Assembly: GCF_038632915.1 (NCBI RefSeq)
Contig: NZ_CP152050.1
Location: 361,501 to 425,500, forward strand
Origin: Paenisporosarcina sp. FSL H8-0542
GTDB lineage: Bacteria > Bacillota > Bacilli > Bacillales_A > Planococcaceae
Length of the DNA stretch: 64,000 nucleotides
Direction of reading: 5' to 3'
Shown here: positions 9,541 through 19,529 of the stretch, in pieces
How positions within the stretch are numbered: position 1 is the first letter of the stretch
Layout: each line of letters opens with the position of its first letter
Notes under the pieces: generated by a model
The model's input: the letters and a program-made list of their open reading frames with translations, nothing else
What the model was told of the DNA's origin: nothing
Database searches by the model: none
Program-made: the position numbers and the translations under genes

Positions 9541-10734
9541 CTATGGAAGAGCAAGACGATTTACTGAAACAATCAGGAAGAGAGAAATGATTAACATAAA
9601 AAGGGAACCACCGATTACGACTGCTTGAACCGAAAATGAGTGTGCCGCTATCCCAAAAATCAGAACAGCCAACAGTTGCAAAGAATGGATGACCATTCCG
9701 TATAAACTTGAGATTCTTCCCATCATGTCTATCGGAATGTTTTCTTGGATATAGGTCGTGAATCCCGTATTTGCCAACGCAAGTGCAAAACAAAGGATAA
9801 AGAAACCGCTGCTGGCCATCAAATAATTCATTGAAAAACTGTAGATGACATACCCGGTGGATACCAAAATGGTCCCACTGCACATCAAATGTTTGGCCGA
9901 CATGAATTTAACGAGTAGATTTGTGTAAATTGCCCCTACTAAAAAGCCGATTCCTGCCACACTGACGAGTGAACCATATGCCGCATCCGTTAAATGAAGA
10001 ACTTCTTTCGCAAAAGCCACTTCTGTTGAATCAAGCGCAGCCGTTAACAGCATGACCACTTGAAAGACCATATACACGACAACAAAAGGGAAAGCAATTT
10101 TACTGAACTTCCAGACTAAATGCCAATCCTGTACGATTGTTCCCCAAGTAAAGTTTGTAGATTCAGATGAGTCTATACGGTTTTGTCTCGGAAGCAAATA
10201 TATCAATCCAGCTGATAATAAAAACGTACCAGTATTCACAAACAACGCCATTTCAAGAGAGCCTAGCATAAATAATATCCCCGCAAGAGCAGGTCCCAAG
10301 ATGAACGCACCAGAATGAACAAAACTGAGCATGGCGTTGAATTGTTTTCGCTCGTCTTCCGGCAATAGCAACGTCATATAGGTAAAAGAGGCAGGTCCAA
10401 ACATTGCGCCTGCCATTTGAATAATCATCACAACCGCATAGATGCCCCATATGGAATCTAGAAAAGGAATGAACAGAATAAGTGATGCCCGCACTACATC
10501 AAGGACAATCATCAAATGCTTCGTCGATACACGATCAATCACACTGCCCGACCAAAATCCCATCAGCATAAACGCAAACGGTTTAATCATATACAGTACC
10601 GCAACTGCAAATGCGGAACCAGTCGTGTCAAAAATCATTAAGTTGATGGCCAATAAATAAATCCATCCTCCAATATTCGCTATTCCTACAGCACTTAAAT
10701 AATAAGCGCGGAATTTCCATTTAGATAATTCCAT
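9541..10734 (-). CDS. MFS transporter under T-box control
   Basis: A 12-helix major facilitator protein of 397 residues; hydrophobic segments run throughout, with a central basic/serine-rich loop near residue 190 (LPRQNRIDSSES). The longest frame begins at 10752, but a GGAGGT ribosome site lies inside it, 8 nt before the ATG at 10734, so translation probably starts there (MELSKWKF). Overall character resembles drug-type or enterobactin-exporter-type MFS proteins of about 400 residues; the substrate cannot be read from sequence. The gene stands alone behind a T-box leader, so expression should rise when one uncharged tRNA accumulates, pointing to an amino acid or a related compound as cargo. 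It converges on vpr. Confidence 0.85.
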   Translation of the reverse strand: MELSKWKFRAYYLSAVGIANIGGWIYLLAINLMIFDTTGSAFAVAVLYMIKPFAFMLMGFWSGSVIDRVSTKHLMIVLDVVRASLILFIPFLDSIWGIYAVVMIIQMAGAMFGPASFTYMTLLLPEDERKQFNAMLSFVHSGAFILGPALAGILFMLGSLEMALFVNTGTFLLSAGLIYLLPRQNRIDSSESTNFTWGTIVQDWHLVWKFSKIAFPFVVVYMVFQVVMLLTAALDSTEVAFAKEVLHLTDAAYGSLVSVAGIGFLVGAIYTNLLVKFMSAKHLMCSGTILVSTGYVIYSFSMNYLMASSGFFILCFALALANTGFTTYIQENIPIDMMGRISSLYGMVIHSLQLLAVLIFGIAAHSFSVQAVVIGGSLFMLIISLFLIVSVNRLALP

Positions 10735-10768
10735 TTCATATACCTCCGACATGTTTTTTGGGCAAACA

Positions 10769-11066
10769 AAAAAATCCCACCTCCAAGACGATTTGTCTTG
10801 GGGACGAGATTGACATGTCGTGGTACCACCCCAGTTTGTCCTGATGTCACCATCAGAACCTTTTCAAGTACGGCATATATTTCATGCTTATACTGTAGCT
10901 CGTTAACGGGAGCATCCGTCACACCATCCCCCTAAAATTCAAGGTTCCCATGTGAGGCTCAGAGACTTGTTTCAATCAGTGAATGCTTACCCTTTTTCAG
11001 CTGCGGGGCTCTCTGTTCAAGAATTCAGATGATTTACTGTTCTCATCATAGCTTTTAATTTTCGCT
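10769..11066 (-). promoter_or_regulatory. T-box leader (tRNA-sensing riboswitch) for the MFS gene
   Basis: On the minus strand the leader has an AGTA loop-E element, a GCTGAAA apical motif, a candidate specifier loop near 10960-10975, the conserved T-box core TGGGGTGGTACCACG (10820-10834) and a terminator (CCAAGAC / GTCTTGG then TTTTTTT, about 10769-10805). The specifier is not certain. By analogy with the proS T-box in this window, where the codon directly follows GAA, the triplet here is ACA (Thr), but the distance to the next conserved element is one base longer and CAA (Gln) is possible. Confidence 0.9.
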
Positions 11067-11196
11067 ATCATAACATAAGGAATCTCTTCTTGGAATCTAT
11101 TTTATCTAATTATTAAAATAAATAAAAAATATTATTGTAAATAAATAACAGTATATGCCACAATCTTAGTAAGTGTATTTTTTATGGAGGGTTTTT

Positions 11197-11814
11197 ATGG
11201 AATTATTAATCATAAGGCATGGAGAATCAGAGGCAGATTTATTGGAGGTACATGAAGGTAGGGCAGATTTTCCTCTAACAGAACTGGGGGAACAACAAGC
11301 TAGCATAATGGCAACATACATAGAACAACATTATAGACCAAACATCATCTTAACTAGTCCTTTAAAAAGGGCTAGAAGGACCGCAACCATTTTACAAGAA
11401 TCTATTGGCTGTGGATTAATTGTAGAGAATGATTTGATGGAATTTAACAATGGAATCCTTGCAGGACTATCTAGAAATGAAGCTGCAATTAAATATCCCT
11501 TACCACAAGGAGGGAGACCAATTCATATCCCTATTCAAGATGGTGAATCTGAATTAGAATTCCGTTTCCGGGCAGATAGCATCTTCCATAAAATCTTATT
11601 TGAATATCAACATTATGACCGAGTAGCTATTGTCTCTCACGGAGGAATGATTTCAAACATATTAAAAGCATTTCTCAAACAACCGATGAATCAGGAATTT
11701 GCTTTTCCGACGGGAGATACCGGAATTCATTTGCTCGAAATAAAAGCGAGCACTCGTATCATCAGGTTTCTCAATAAGCAGGAACATCTTCAGCTAATAG
11801 AAGACGAGAATTAA
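11197..11814 (+). CDS. Histidine phosphatase (phosphoglycerate mutase-like) family protein
   Basis: The 205-residue product begins MELLIIRHGESEAD, containing the RHG catalytic motif of the histidine phosphatase superfamily; the phospho-accepting His is at residue 8. A second catalytic His lies in VSHGGMISN, and LTSPLKRARRTA is the usual SP-x-RA-x-TA element. The frame is open from 11173, but a GGAGGG ribosome site precedes the ATG at 11197. Such enzymes dephosphorylate small phosphorylated metabolites in the cytoplasm; the substrate is not determinable here. It appears monocistronic. Confidence 0.88.
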   Translation: MELLIIRHGESEADLLEVHEGRADFPLTELGEQQASIMATYIEQHYRPNIILTSPLKRARRTATILQESIGCGLIVENDLMEFNNGILAGLSRNEAAIKYPLPQGGRPIHIPIQDGESELEFRFRADSIFHKILFEYQHYDRVAIVSHGGMISNILKAFLKQPMNQEFAFPTGDTGIHLLEIKASTRIIRFLNKQEHLQLIEDEN

Positions 11815-11851
11815 GTTCACTGTGACTGGGAGCGGCTTTCTCGTTTAATCC

Positions 11852-12235
11852 TCAGTCTTTTCTGAAGTCATACGTATCTTTGCGAACATCAAGTTCCATT
11901 CCATTTATGGAGACAATATGATCATTAATCCACTTGATTTCTCCTTCTTCAATTCGGTAAGCCCAATACAGATTTCGTTTGTTATCGTTCTTATTATGAT
12001 AGATCACTTCGCCTCTGACGGCAGGTGCAACTGTTGAGTGACCGTTACTTACATAAGTCAGGACCGTATAGTCTCCGGTGGGGGAAACTTCCTCAGCAAG
12101 CAAATCACCCTTAGGAACCCGCTCAATACTGAAGAACAAATGATTTACGACCAGTACTATTCCAAATATAAGGGAACCGAAAAGCAAAATAAAATATCCA
12201 GCTACTTTGAAGACTGTCCTTTGCTTATTAGACAT
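11852..12235 (-). CDS. DUF5412-type membrane-anchored protein
   Basis: A 127-residue protein with one N-terminal transmembrane segment (about 10-33) and an outside domain. The signatures SPTGDYTVLTYVSNG, AVRGEVIY and a terminal DTYDFRK match the DUF5412 pattern as I know it. GTG at 12244 extends the frame, but GGGAG lies 8 nt before the ATG at 12235, which is preferred. Function unknown; no operon partner on this strand. Confidence 0.7.
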   Translation of the reverse strand: MSNKQRTVFKVAGYFILLFGSLIFGIVLVVNHLFFSIERVPKGDLLAEEVSPTGDYTVLTYVSNGHSTVAPAVRGEVIYHNKNDNKRNLYWAYRIEEGEIKWINDHIVSINGMELDVRKDTYDFRKD

Positions 12236-12367
12236 GGATTCCACTCCCTTTATCTAAAAAACGTATTGGAAAGAAATTGGTTCCGCCGTTAAGAAAATAA
12301 CTAATAGTATTATGGTTTGTCTGATTAAATGAGATAAATCCAATAAATAAAATTAGGGGTGAAGTTA

Positions 12368-12694
12368 TTGAATCATAGTGTTTACTGTGAGAGATGCAGG
12401 AAAGAAATTAAGTATCGAGATGATTTAGTGACGACAACTTTTTTATTTCAATTAGTACCATATCATGATGAATGTTATTCAAAAGATATAAAAGGTATGC
12501 GGACATTTTTTGTTGGAAATCAACCACTCAACGGGTTGTCCGGTAATATTCTGACGTTAATAGCTTTCATATTAGGAATAGCTGCTTTCTTCTTATTAGA
12601 TGAAAATGGGAGATTGACTGGTTTGTTGGCTTTTGTCGTCCTTGGATATCGTCTTTATTCATATTTTAAGTTTGAAAAAAAGTTGGCACCTTAA
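12368..12694 (+). CDS. Small membrane protein with N-terminal cysteine motif
   Basis: A protein of about 108 residues with CERCRKEI near the N-terminus and a third cysteine (YHDECYSKD), possibly a treble-clef or rubredoxin-like zinc site. Two hydrophobic helices follow (about 53-70 and 77-92), then a basic tail. The AGGGGTG site fits a TTG start at 12368; a GTG at 12359 is the alternative. I do not recognise a named family. The gene stands alone. Confidence 0.6.
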   Translation: MNHSVYCERCRKEIKYRDDLVTTTFLFQLVPYHDECYSKDIKGMRTFFVGNQPLNGLSGNILTLIAFILGIAAFFLLDENGRLTGLLAFVVLGYRLYSYFKFEKKLAP

Positions 12695-12711
12695 AACTAA
12701 TGTGGAAGAGA

Positions 12712-12771
12712 AGAAAACAATATTTTCTGCCCTTCATTCATAAAAAGTGCGGGGCTTTATATTGTTTTCTA
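12712..12771. repeat. Imperfect inverted repeat between genes
   Basis: Arms AGAAAACAATAT and ATATTGTTTTCT are separated by about 35 nt. No T tract follows, so it is not a clear terminator. Nothing else is seen in 12695-12860 apart from AT-rich promoter-like sequence before dacC. Confidence 0.5.
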
Positions 12772-12872
12772 GGCATTTCGACCGCATGTAATAGATAGGT
12801 AATTATAGACGATATTATCTGATAATTCCATGGTAATATAGGAATATCTTATTTAATTGTTGGAGGTAGGAA

Positions 12873-14366
12873 GTGAAAATAAAACGAAAGATTTTAATTG
12901 GAATGACGACATTGGTCATGTTCACTGGGACGAGTTTGATAACTTTGCCCGAGAAGGCATCTGTACAGGCTGCTTCTTCTTATACAAGTTTACAGAACTC
13001 AGTGAATACGATTATGAGAGACAGTAGAATGACCAGTGCTTCATCGAGTGTGACGATTCGTAAAGCGACTACAGGTGAGATTGTCTATCAAAAAGATGCA
13101 AATAAAGGCATTACTACCGCTTCAACTCTAAAATCCCTCACCGCATCTGCCGCTTTGGAAACACTTGGAGAAAACTATCGCTTTTCCACAGATGTTCTTA
13201 CAAATGGAACTGTTTCAAACGGAACTTTGTATGGAAATCTGTATCTTCGTGGAAAAGGGGATCCAACTCTACAAAAAAGCGATTTCGATCATTTTGCTTC
13301 AATGCTAGCTAATCGTGGAGTAAAGCGACTGTCTGGACACATTATCGGGGACGACAGTTGGTACGATGCTGACCGGCTTTCACCGGGGATTGCAAGAGAA
13401 GACGAATCCTATTATTACGCTGCACAAATTTCTGCATTAAGCCTTTCACCGAATACGGATTATGATGCAGGCTCTGTCATTGTGAGTGCCAAACCTTCCG
13501 TGAATGGACGAGCTGCACAAGTTACGTTAACACCTGCTACGGGTGTCGTACGCATTGTTAATTTATCTAAAACAGTTCCTAAAGGGTATAGCAATACGTT
13601 GAAAATCAAACGTGAAGTCGGCACGAATAAAGTGGTGATAACAGGAAATGCTCCAATCGGTTCTGCAGGCAGTAAAGAATGGATTGCCGTTTCCAACCCA
13701 ACTGCGTATGCGATGGATGTTTTCAAGAGATCTTTATCTTCTAAAGGGATATCGTTTGTTTCAACATCTAAAGTGGTACAGGGCACTACACCTAGGACGG
13801 CACGCGTTCTTCTTTCCAAAAAATCGATGCCATTAAAAGATTTAATGATTCCATTTTTGAAGTTAAGTAACAATACGCACGCGGAAGTTTTGGCAAAGGA
13901 AATGGGTAAAGTTACATATGGAAAAGGCAGCTGGGATGCCGGACTTAGAGTCATGCGAAATTATGCAGCTTCTATCGGCTTAGATGTGAACCAATGGGTA
14001 TTTGAAGACGCATCTGGAATGTCGCATGCAAATAAAGTACCTTCAAGCCAGATGTCCAAGTTACTGTATCTAGTCAGGTCAGAACCTTGGTATGGAACAT
14101 TCCGTAAAGGATTGCCAATAGCGGGCGGCTCTGAGCGATTTGTTGGCGGAACGTTACGAACGCGAATGAAGACAGCACCTGCTAAAGGAAATGTAATTGC
14201 CAAGACGGGCAGTTTAGACGATGTAAGTGCTCTAGCGGGCTATGCTAAAACAAGAAATGGTGAATGGCTGATTTTCAGCGTTCAAACTCAAAATACAAAA
14301 TCTAGCACAGTTCCTGTCATTGATCGCTTGGCAACCGCCATTGCGAATACCAATACATCCCAATAA
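12873..14366 (+). CDS. dacC: D-alanyl-D-alanine carboxypeptidase / endopeptidase (PBP4 type, peptidase S13)
   Basis: The 497-residue product has a signal peptide (1-34, cleavage near VQAAS) and the three penicillin-binding motifs of class C low-molecular-weight PBPs: Ser84-x-x-Lys87 (STLK), Ser332-Asn-Asn334 and Lys444-Thr-Gly446. Length and spacing fit the DacC/DacB S13 family, which trims or cleaves peptidoglycan stem peptides outside the membrane; B. subtilis DacC is of similar size. The start is GTG behind GGAGGTAGGAA. The gene is monocistronic, with its own terminator. Confidence 0.93.
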   Translation: MKIKRKILIGMTTLVMFTGTSLITLPEKASVQAASSYTSLQNSVNTIMRDSRMTSASSSVTIRKATTGEIVYQKDANKGITTASTLKSLTASAALETLGENYRFSTDVLTNGTVSNGTLYGNLYLRGKGDPTLQKSDFDHFASMLANRGVKRLSGHIIGDDSWYDADRLSPGIAREDESYYYAAQISALSLSPNTDYDAGSVIVSAKPSVNGRAAQVTLTPATGVVRIVNLSKTVPKGYSNTLKIKREVGTNKVVITGNAPIGSAGSKEWIAVSNPTAYAMDVFKRSLSSKGISFVSTSKVVQGTTPRTARVLLSKKSMPLKDLMIPFLKLSNNTHAEVLAKEMGKVTYGKGSWDAGLRVMRNYAASIGLDVNQWVFEDASGMSHANKVPSSQMSKLLYLVRSEPWYGTFRKGLPIAGGSERFVGGTLRTRMKTAPAKGNVIAKTGSLDDVSALAGYAKTRNGEWLIFSVQTQNTKSSTVPVIDRLATAIANTNTSQ

Positions 14367-14371
14367 TTTTT

Positions 14372-14404
14372 GGCTGCATCCTTTAAACGGTGCAGCCTTT
14401 TATT
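14372..14404 (+). terminator. Rho-independent terminator of dacC
   Basis: The stem GGCTGCA / TGCAGCC is followed by TTTTATT, 6 nt after the stop. Confidence 0.85.
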
Positions 14405-14482
14405 ATGCTATTTCGTTTAATATAAAGGAATATGAAAAGATAGATAGAATATTCAAGTAGAGACAAAAATTGGGGGAACAAC

Positions 14483-15874
14483 ATGAAATTACGAATTTTA
14501 CATACCAATGACCTACATAGCAACTTTGACAATTTTTCACGAATGGCCACACTGATTTCAACATATAAAAATGAAAATACCATTGTGCTCGATGGTGGGG
14601 ATTTTGCAGACTTTAAAAGCATTGAACTGCAGGGCACAAAAGGCATCGCAGCTATTGAGCTGTTAGAAGAAGTGGGATATGACGCCTTAACCATAGGAAA
14701 CAACGAGATGTTCAATGGTGTGGGAACTCTCGAGCATATGGCGAGTCATAGCTCCGTTCCTTTTATCAGCAACAATTTGGTGAAAAAAGATTTGAGTATC
14801 ATTCAAGGAGTTGTTTCCAGCGCTATTGTGGTGAAAAATGGTCTCCGCATTTTGATTACCGGTTCATCTCCGGATATGGGGGTTTTCAATGAGGGTCTAG
14901 GAATCCATGTATATTCTTATAAAGACATGATAGCAAACGAAATCAAACGCAATGAAGGTCAGTATGACCTGTGTATTCTACTGAGCCATATAGGCACGGT
15001 AGCCGATGAGGAAGTGGCAGAGGATATTTCGGAAATAGATATCATTCTGTCTGCACATGATCATCAGCTGTATAATGAAGCGAAAATTGCCCATGGCACC
15101 ATCATGAACAGTGCTGGCAATTACGGTGAATACTTAGGGATTGTGGACATTGAAATAAACGAAAATAAACAAGTAGAACTGATTTATTCGGCCACTCTCC
15201 CAACAAAAAACGAAGAAATTGATGAACGTATAACGACCATTTTGAAAGAGAATAAAGCAAAAGCCATAATGACATTGAGTCGTCCCCTCTATCATCTTGA
15301 ACAACCACTTTGGCATGATGTCCTGGAAGAAAATCCGCTGACAAATCTCATTGCAGACGGATTGAAAGATATGTTAAAGTGCGAGATTGGATTAATCAAC
15401 AGTGGCATTGCGAATTCAGGTGTTTTTCACGATCTATCCCATAAAAAGTTAATCGAGGTATGTCCGTCCCCCCTAAACCCCACATCATTTGAAGTGAAAG
15501 GCAAAGACATCAAGTTAGCGTTGGAGCAATCACTAGATGCCCAGGTTTGTTTGGCAGATGGCAGAGGACCTGGCTTCAGAGGGAAATTCGTTGGCAGGCT
15601 GCACATTTCCGGAGCTGACATAATTCACGACGGCAAAACAATTGAAGGTGTAATGATTGGCAAAAGGCTAATGGAAGACGAGGTTTGGTATTCAGTCGCT
15701 AGTTCCGATTATTTACAGCGCGGTTCTGGCTACCCATCACTTGCCCATAACCGAAATGATCAGTATAGCCCGGATGAAATCAAAGATGTTATACGTCAGT
15801 ATGCAAATCAACCCGACTTTGTAGAGCGTGCAATGATGAATCGATGGAAACAAGTGGCGAGTGTGAGTGTGTGA
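14483..15874 (+). CDS. yunD: YunD-type bifunctional metallophosphatase / 5'-nucleotidase
   Basis: A 463-residue cytoplasmic protein: no signal peptide, start at MKLRILHTNDLHSN with a GGGGGAA ribosome site. The N-terminal calcineurin-like metallophosphoesterase domain (about 1-200) shows the metal ligands in HTNDLHSN, DGGDF, GNNE, LSHIG and SAHDHQL. The GNNE in place of the usual GNHE is, to my knowledge, typical of the YunD subgroup. The C-terminal 5'-nucleotidase domain has NSGIANSGVF and the substrate-clamping SDYLQRGSGYPS. The expected reaction is dephosphorylation of nucleotides or related phosphoesters. It is monocistronic and ends in a terminator shared with the convergent fhs gene. Confidence 0.87.
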   Translation: MKLRILHTNDLHSNFDNFSRMATLISTYKNENTIVLDGGDFADFKSIELQGTKGIAAIELLEEVGYDALTIGNNEMFNGVGTLEHMASHSSVPFISNNLVKKDLSIIQGVVSSAIVVKNGLRILITGSSPDMGVFNEGLGIHVYSYKDMIANEIKRNEGQYDLCILLSHIGTVADEEVAEDISEIDIILSAHDHQLYNEAKIAHGTIMNSAGNYGEYLGIVDIEINENKQVELIYSATLPTKNEEIDERITTILKENKAKAIMTLSRPLYHLEQPLWHDVLEENPLTNLIADGLKDMLKCEIGLINSGIANSGVFHDLSHKKLIEVCPSPLNPTSFEVKGKDIKLALEQSLDAQVCLADGRGPGFRGKFVGRLHISGADIIHDGKTIEGVMIGKRLMEDEVWYSVASSDYLQRGSGYPSLAHNRNDQYSPDEIKDVIRQYANQPDFVERAMMNRWKQVASVSV

Positions 15875-15910
15875 ATTTAGTAAACCCTTAAGCTCCACGG
15901 AGGGCTAAAT

Positions 15911-15977
15911 AAAAAAGCACGAGTTTTCGAAGATCCCTTTAAATTAGAAGAGATTCTGCGAAAGCCGTGCTTTTTCT
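15911..15977. terminator. Bidirectional terminator between yunD and fhs
   Basis: A long stem with outer arms AAAAAAGCACG and CGTGCTTTTT and inner TTTTCG / CGAAAG pairing. It has T tracts on both strands and lies between convergent genes. Confidence 0.75.
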
Positions 15978-16059
15978 TATTCATGCGGAACGTGCGGCAA
16001 GAGCGAATGTACGATAAACAACCGTCCCGTTTAACAGAGTCATTTATTCAAATCAGAGG

Positions 16060-17724
16060 TTAAAACAACCCGACAGCATTTCCTTCTGCATCAATATCCA
16101 TTTTTAACGCTGCTGGTTGTTTTGGCAATCCGGGCATCGTCATGATATCACCCGTCAGGCAGACTAGGAACCCTGCACCCAGTTTTGGGATGATATCGCG
16201 AATGGTAATAACGAAGCCTTCAGGGCGACCAAGAAGGGACGGTTGATCCGAAAGGGAATATTGTGTTTTGGCCATGCAAATAGGCAAAGCATCCCAGCCG
16301 TATTTCTTCAATTCGGCCAGCTTTTTCTTCGCGCTGTCCGTTAACTGTACGCCAGCTCCACCGTATACTTGTTGAACAATCACACGTAGTTTTTCTTCGA
16401 CGGAGTCCATTTCGTCATACAGTAACTTGAAGTCAGTAGGTATGTCCAGTTCTTGTTTGACGAGCTTCGCCAATTCAAGCCCACCTTTGCCACCTTGCTC
16501 CCACACATTTGTCAGGGCAATATTCACGCCTTGTATTTGAGCCCACTCCATAATTTCTTGCATTTCCTCTTGTGAATCGGTAATAAAACGGTTCAAAGCA
16601 ATCACCGGCTCAATGCCAAACTGACGGACGGTATCCACATGCTTCGCCAAATTGGTCATGCCTCGTTTAACTGCATCAGCATTTGGCTGTGTCAGCTCGC
16701 TTTTCAAGACGCCACCATGCATTTTCAATGCACGAACCGTTGCGACTATGACAACGGCATCAGGATGGAAGTTACCTTTTCTTGATTTTATGTGCATGAA
16801 TTTCTCCGCACCTAGGTCTGCTCCGAATCCTGCTTCTGTTACGACGATATCAGCAAGTCTTCTTGCTGTGTTGGTTGCCATCAAGGAGTTGCAGCCATGT
16901 GCAATATTGGCAAAAGGACCACCGTGAATAATGGCGGGTGTTCCTTCTATGGTTTGGACCAAGTTCGGCTTGAAGGCATCTTTTAAAAGCATCGTCAAGG
17001 AGCCTTCTACGCCTAACTGACGAACCGTTACGGGTTCTTTATCGTATGTATACGCAATGACCATTTGCGCAAGCTTCTCCTTCAAATCTTCCAAAGAAGT
17101 GGCAAGGCAAAGAACGGCCATGATTTCAGAAGCTACAGTGATATCGAAACCATCTTGTCTAGGGATTCCTTGCATAGGACCGCCCAATCCAATGGTAATT
17201 TGTCTTAATGCACGGTCATTCATATCGAGCACTCGTTTCCATGCAATTCTTCGTGGGTCGAGATTCAATTCATTTCCTTGATGTAAATGATTATCAATAA
17301 ATGCGGATAATGCGTTATTGGCAGTCGTGATGGCATGGATATCTCCCGTAAAATGTAGGTTGATATCTTCCATTGGCAATACTTGCGCAAATCCACCACC
17401 AGTGGCACCACCTTTTACACCCATTACAGGACCTAAAGACGGTTCACGCAATGCAACAATGACCGATTCATTCAACTGGTTGAACGCGTCAGCCAATCCT
17501 ACTGTCACGGTTGATTTTCCTTCTCCTGCGGGCGTCGGACTGATGGCGGTAACTAAGACAACTTTTCCATTTTTCGTTGCAGGTGGCAGGGAAGAAACGT
17601 CAATTTTGGCTTTGAAATTGCCGTAAAGTTCAAGTGCTTTTCTAGGAATCCCTGCTTTGTCTGCGATTTCCTGGATTGGTAACATGGTTGCATTCGTTGC
17701 GATGGATAAGTCTGTAAATGTCAT
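16060..17724 (-). CDS. fhs: Formate-tetrahydrofolate ligase
   Basis: The 554-residue product catalyses ATP-dependent formylation of tetrahydrofolate to 10-formyl-THF. The ATP-binding loop TPAGEGKST is at residues 64-72. Other family landmarks include [35 protein letters not shown] and the C-terminal [13 protein letters not shown]. Length matches the usual 550-560 residues. Start at the ATG behind AAGGAAGG. It is transcribed towards yunD; the only gene behind it on the same strand is a transporter remnant. Confidence 0.97.
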   Translation of the reverse strand: MTFTDLSIATNATMLPIQEIADKAGIPRKALELYGNFKAKIDVSSLPPATKNGKVVLVTAISPTPAGEGKSTVTVGLADAFNQLNESVIVALREPSLGPVMGVKGGATGGGFAQVLPMEDINLHFTGDIHAITTANNALSAFIDNHLHQGNELNLDPRRIAWKRVLDMNDRALRQITIGLGGPMQGIPRQDGFDITVASEIMAVLCLATSLEDLKEKLAQMVIAYTYDKEPVTVRQLGVEGSLTMLLKDAFKPNLVQTIEGTPAIIHGGPFANIAHGCNSLMATNTARRLADIVVTEAGFGADLGAEKFMHIKSRKGNFHPDAVVIVATVRALKMHGGVLKSELTQPNADAVKRGMTNLAKHVDTVRQFGIEPVIALNRFITDSQEEMQEIMEWAQIQGVNIALTNVWEQGGKGGLELAKLVKQELDIPTDFKLLYDEMDSVEEKLRVIVQQVYGGAGVQLTDSAKKKLAELKKYGWDALPICMAKTQYSLSDQPSLLGRPEGFVITIRDIIPKLGAGFLVCLTGDIMTMPGLPKQPAALKMDIDAEGNAVGLF

Positions 17725-17792
17725 GAATTTCCCAACCTTCCTTGTTCCTTTTATTGATCCTGATGAGTAAACTTTTTCTCAGTTACCTTTGC

Positions 17793-18090
17793 TTACGATT
17801 TAACAACAAAATCTCGTTGCTGTGCATTTAATTGGCGAAGCTTTTGAATATCTAATCGAAATAACAGTGAAATGGTTAAAGCGACTAAAAAAAGAAGCGA
17901 GAATACGATTAGCGTACCTTTGTAACTGCCGGTTGTTTCACGAATCCATGATACAACTATCGGGCTTACCAATCCTGCTGCAGCCCAAGCTGTTAATATA
18001 TAGCCTTGAATTGCACCAAGCTGTTTTGTACCAAAAAGGTCCCCTATAGCGGATAATGCAATCAACCAACGATTTTTAGTTTTCATGATC
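17793..18090 (-). pseudogene. C-terminal remnant of an OFA-family (oxalate/formate antiporter-like) MFS transporter
   Basis: The frame carries DLFGTKQLGAIQGYILTAW followed by two hydrophobic helices and a basic tail. This matches the last part of OFA/YhjX-type MFS proteins of about 400 residues. Only about 95 residues align; upstream the frame runs into unrelated sequence to 18161 with no ribosome binding site. The rest of the gene is gone. Position next to fhs hints that formate or oxalate uptake and formate assimilation were once neighbours, which is inference. Confidence 0.75.
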
Positions 18091-18383
18091 TGCTTCAATT
18101 GTAATAATATTTGTGTGAATGGGAATTCGCAAATTGATTCCCTTAAATCTATATTTGACAATAGTAACTTACAAAATTCATGGATTCAAGTGGATATTAA
18201 GTTAAAAATCGAACGATTTTAATAATAAAATTAAAAAACATTCGTCTTTTTGCGATTACATCCGAGTGAAAATAAAATGGTTGTGATCCTTGGGAAAAAA
18301 TCTCCCCTAGTACTTGAAGGGTGTGATAAAAGTGAATTGCGGGTATACCTATATCTAAACAAACATATTGAGGGGGTGTACCT

Positions 18384-18548
18384 ATGTTTGAACCAAAGAA
18401 CAAAGATAAACAAGATGAAAGAATCATGACACATAAGGAAACTGAGAAAAAGAATGTAAAGCTTTCCTCAAATGATGTATCGGAAGAAAAAAATGAAAAT
18501 ACAGAGACTGTGGTCACACAACCACGTATCAGTACTGAAGGTCTCTAA
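18384..18548 (+). CDS. Small hydrophilic protein of unknown function
   Basis: A 54-residue frame starting MFEPKNKDKQDERIM behind a strong GAGGGGGTG site. Composition is dominated by Lys, Glu, Asn and Thr, with no cysteine or tryptophan and no hydrophobic segment, so it is likely unstructured. A GU-rich hairpin and T tract follow directly, supporting an expressed unit. I do not recognise a family. Confidence 0.6.
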   Translation: MFEPKNKDKQDERIMTHKETEKKNVKLSSNDVSEEKNENTETVVTQPRISTEGL

Positions 18549-18556
18549 AACAAAAG

Positions 18557-18583
18557 GCGGGCTCTGATGGGGTTCGCTTTTTT
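18557..18583 (+). terminator. Weak terminator after the small hydrophilic gene
   Basis: The stem GCGGGCTC / GGGTTCGC includes several G-U pairs and is followed by TTTTTTTG. Confidence 0.55.
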
Positions 18584-18730
18584 GTTGGCATTTCTGTTGT
18601 CACCCGAATGAGATTTCACTCGAAACTTTTATGTCTCTTGGTGTATAATGCAACAGTAAGCAAGTGCATAAGCGGTCATTTTAGTAATAGTATGATATAG
18701 ATACATATACGTGAAAGAGAGTGAAACGAT

Positions 18731-19450
18731 ATGGGACGTAAGTGGAATAATATTAAAGAAAAGAAAGCTTCAAAGGATTCAAATACAAGTCGGATTTATG
18801 CAAAGTTTGGTCGCGAAATTTATGTGGCAGCTAAACAAGGTGAGCCGGATCCAGAATCAAACCGTGCACTTAAAGTTGTACTTGAGCGTGCGAAAACGTA
18901 CAGTGTGCCAAAAACTATTATTGATCGTGCGATTGAAAAGGCAAAAGGCGGTTCGGAAGAAAACTACGATGAACTTCGTTATGAAGGTTTTGGTCCAAGT
19001 GGATCGATGGTTATCGTTGAAACACTGACGAACAACGTAAACCGTACAGCTTCGGATGTACGCGCGGCATTTGGTAAAAATGGCGGGAACATGGGTGTAA
19101 GTGGATCGGTTGCCTACATGTTTGACGCAACGGCTGTCATTGGTATTGAAGGCAAATCAGCAGACGAAGTATTTGAACTTTTAGTAGAAGCGGACGTTGA
19201 TGTACGTGACGTATTAGAAGAAGAGGAATCAGTGATTGTATATGCTGAGCCTGATCAGTTCCATGCTGTGCAAGAAGCATTCAAAAACGTAGGAATTACT
19301 GAATTTACAGTTGCTGAACTGACGATGCTAGCACAAAATGACATCACGCTTGAACAAGATGCACAAGCGCAATTCGAGAAAATGATTGATGCGATTGAAG
19401 ACCTAGAAGACGTTCAACAAGTCTACCATAACGTGGATTTAGGTGAATAA
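18731..19450 (+). CDS. yeeI: YebC/PmpR family protein (YeeI type)
   Basis: The 239-residue protein starts [16 protein letters not shown], the N-terminal signature of the Bacillus YeeI branch of the YebC/TACO1 family. It includes [18 protein letters not shown], the AIEKAKGG hinge and an acidic second half ([11 protein letters not shown]). Family members are described as transcription regulators and, more recently, as factors easing ribosome stalling at proline stretches; which applies here is open. It has its own terminator. Confidence 0.92.
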   Translation: MGRKWNNIKEKKASKDSNTSRIYAKFGREIYVAAKQGEPDPESNRALKVVLERAKTYSVPKTIIDRAIEKAKGGSEENYDELRYEGFGPSGSMVIVETLTNNVNRTASDVRAAFGKNGGNMGVSGSVAYMFDATAVIGIEGKSADEVFELLVEADVDVRDVLEEEESVIVYAEPDQFHAVQEAFKNVGITEFTVAELTMLAQNDITLEQDAQAQFEKMIDAIEDLEDVQQVYHNVDLGE

Positions 19451-19457
19451 ATAATAG

Positions 19458-19506
19458 AAAGCCGCACCGAGTCCAGGGGAACCTGGCAGTAGGTGCGGCT
19501 TTTATT
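19458..19506 (+). terminator. Rho-independent terminator of yeeI
   Basis: Outer arms AAAGCCGCACC and GGTGCGGCTTTT enclose an inner hairpin CCAGG-GGAA-CCTGG. Confidence 0.85.
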
Positions 19507-19529
19507 GTGATTTCAAATTAAAATTGGAA

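Noticed and set aside
13460-13954. 164-residue antisense ORF in dacC
   Set aside because: Shadow of a clearly coding frame; no start signal.
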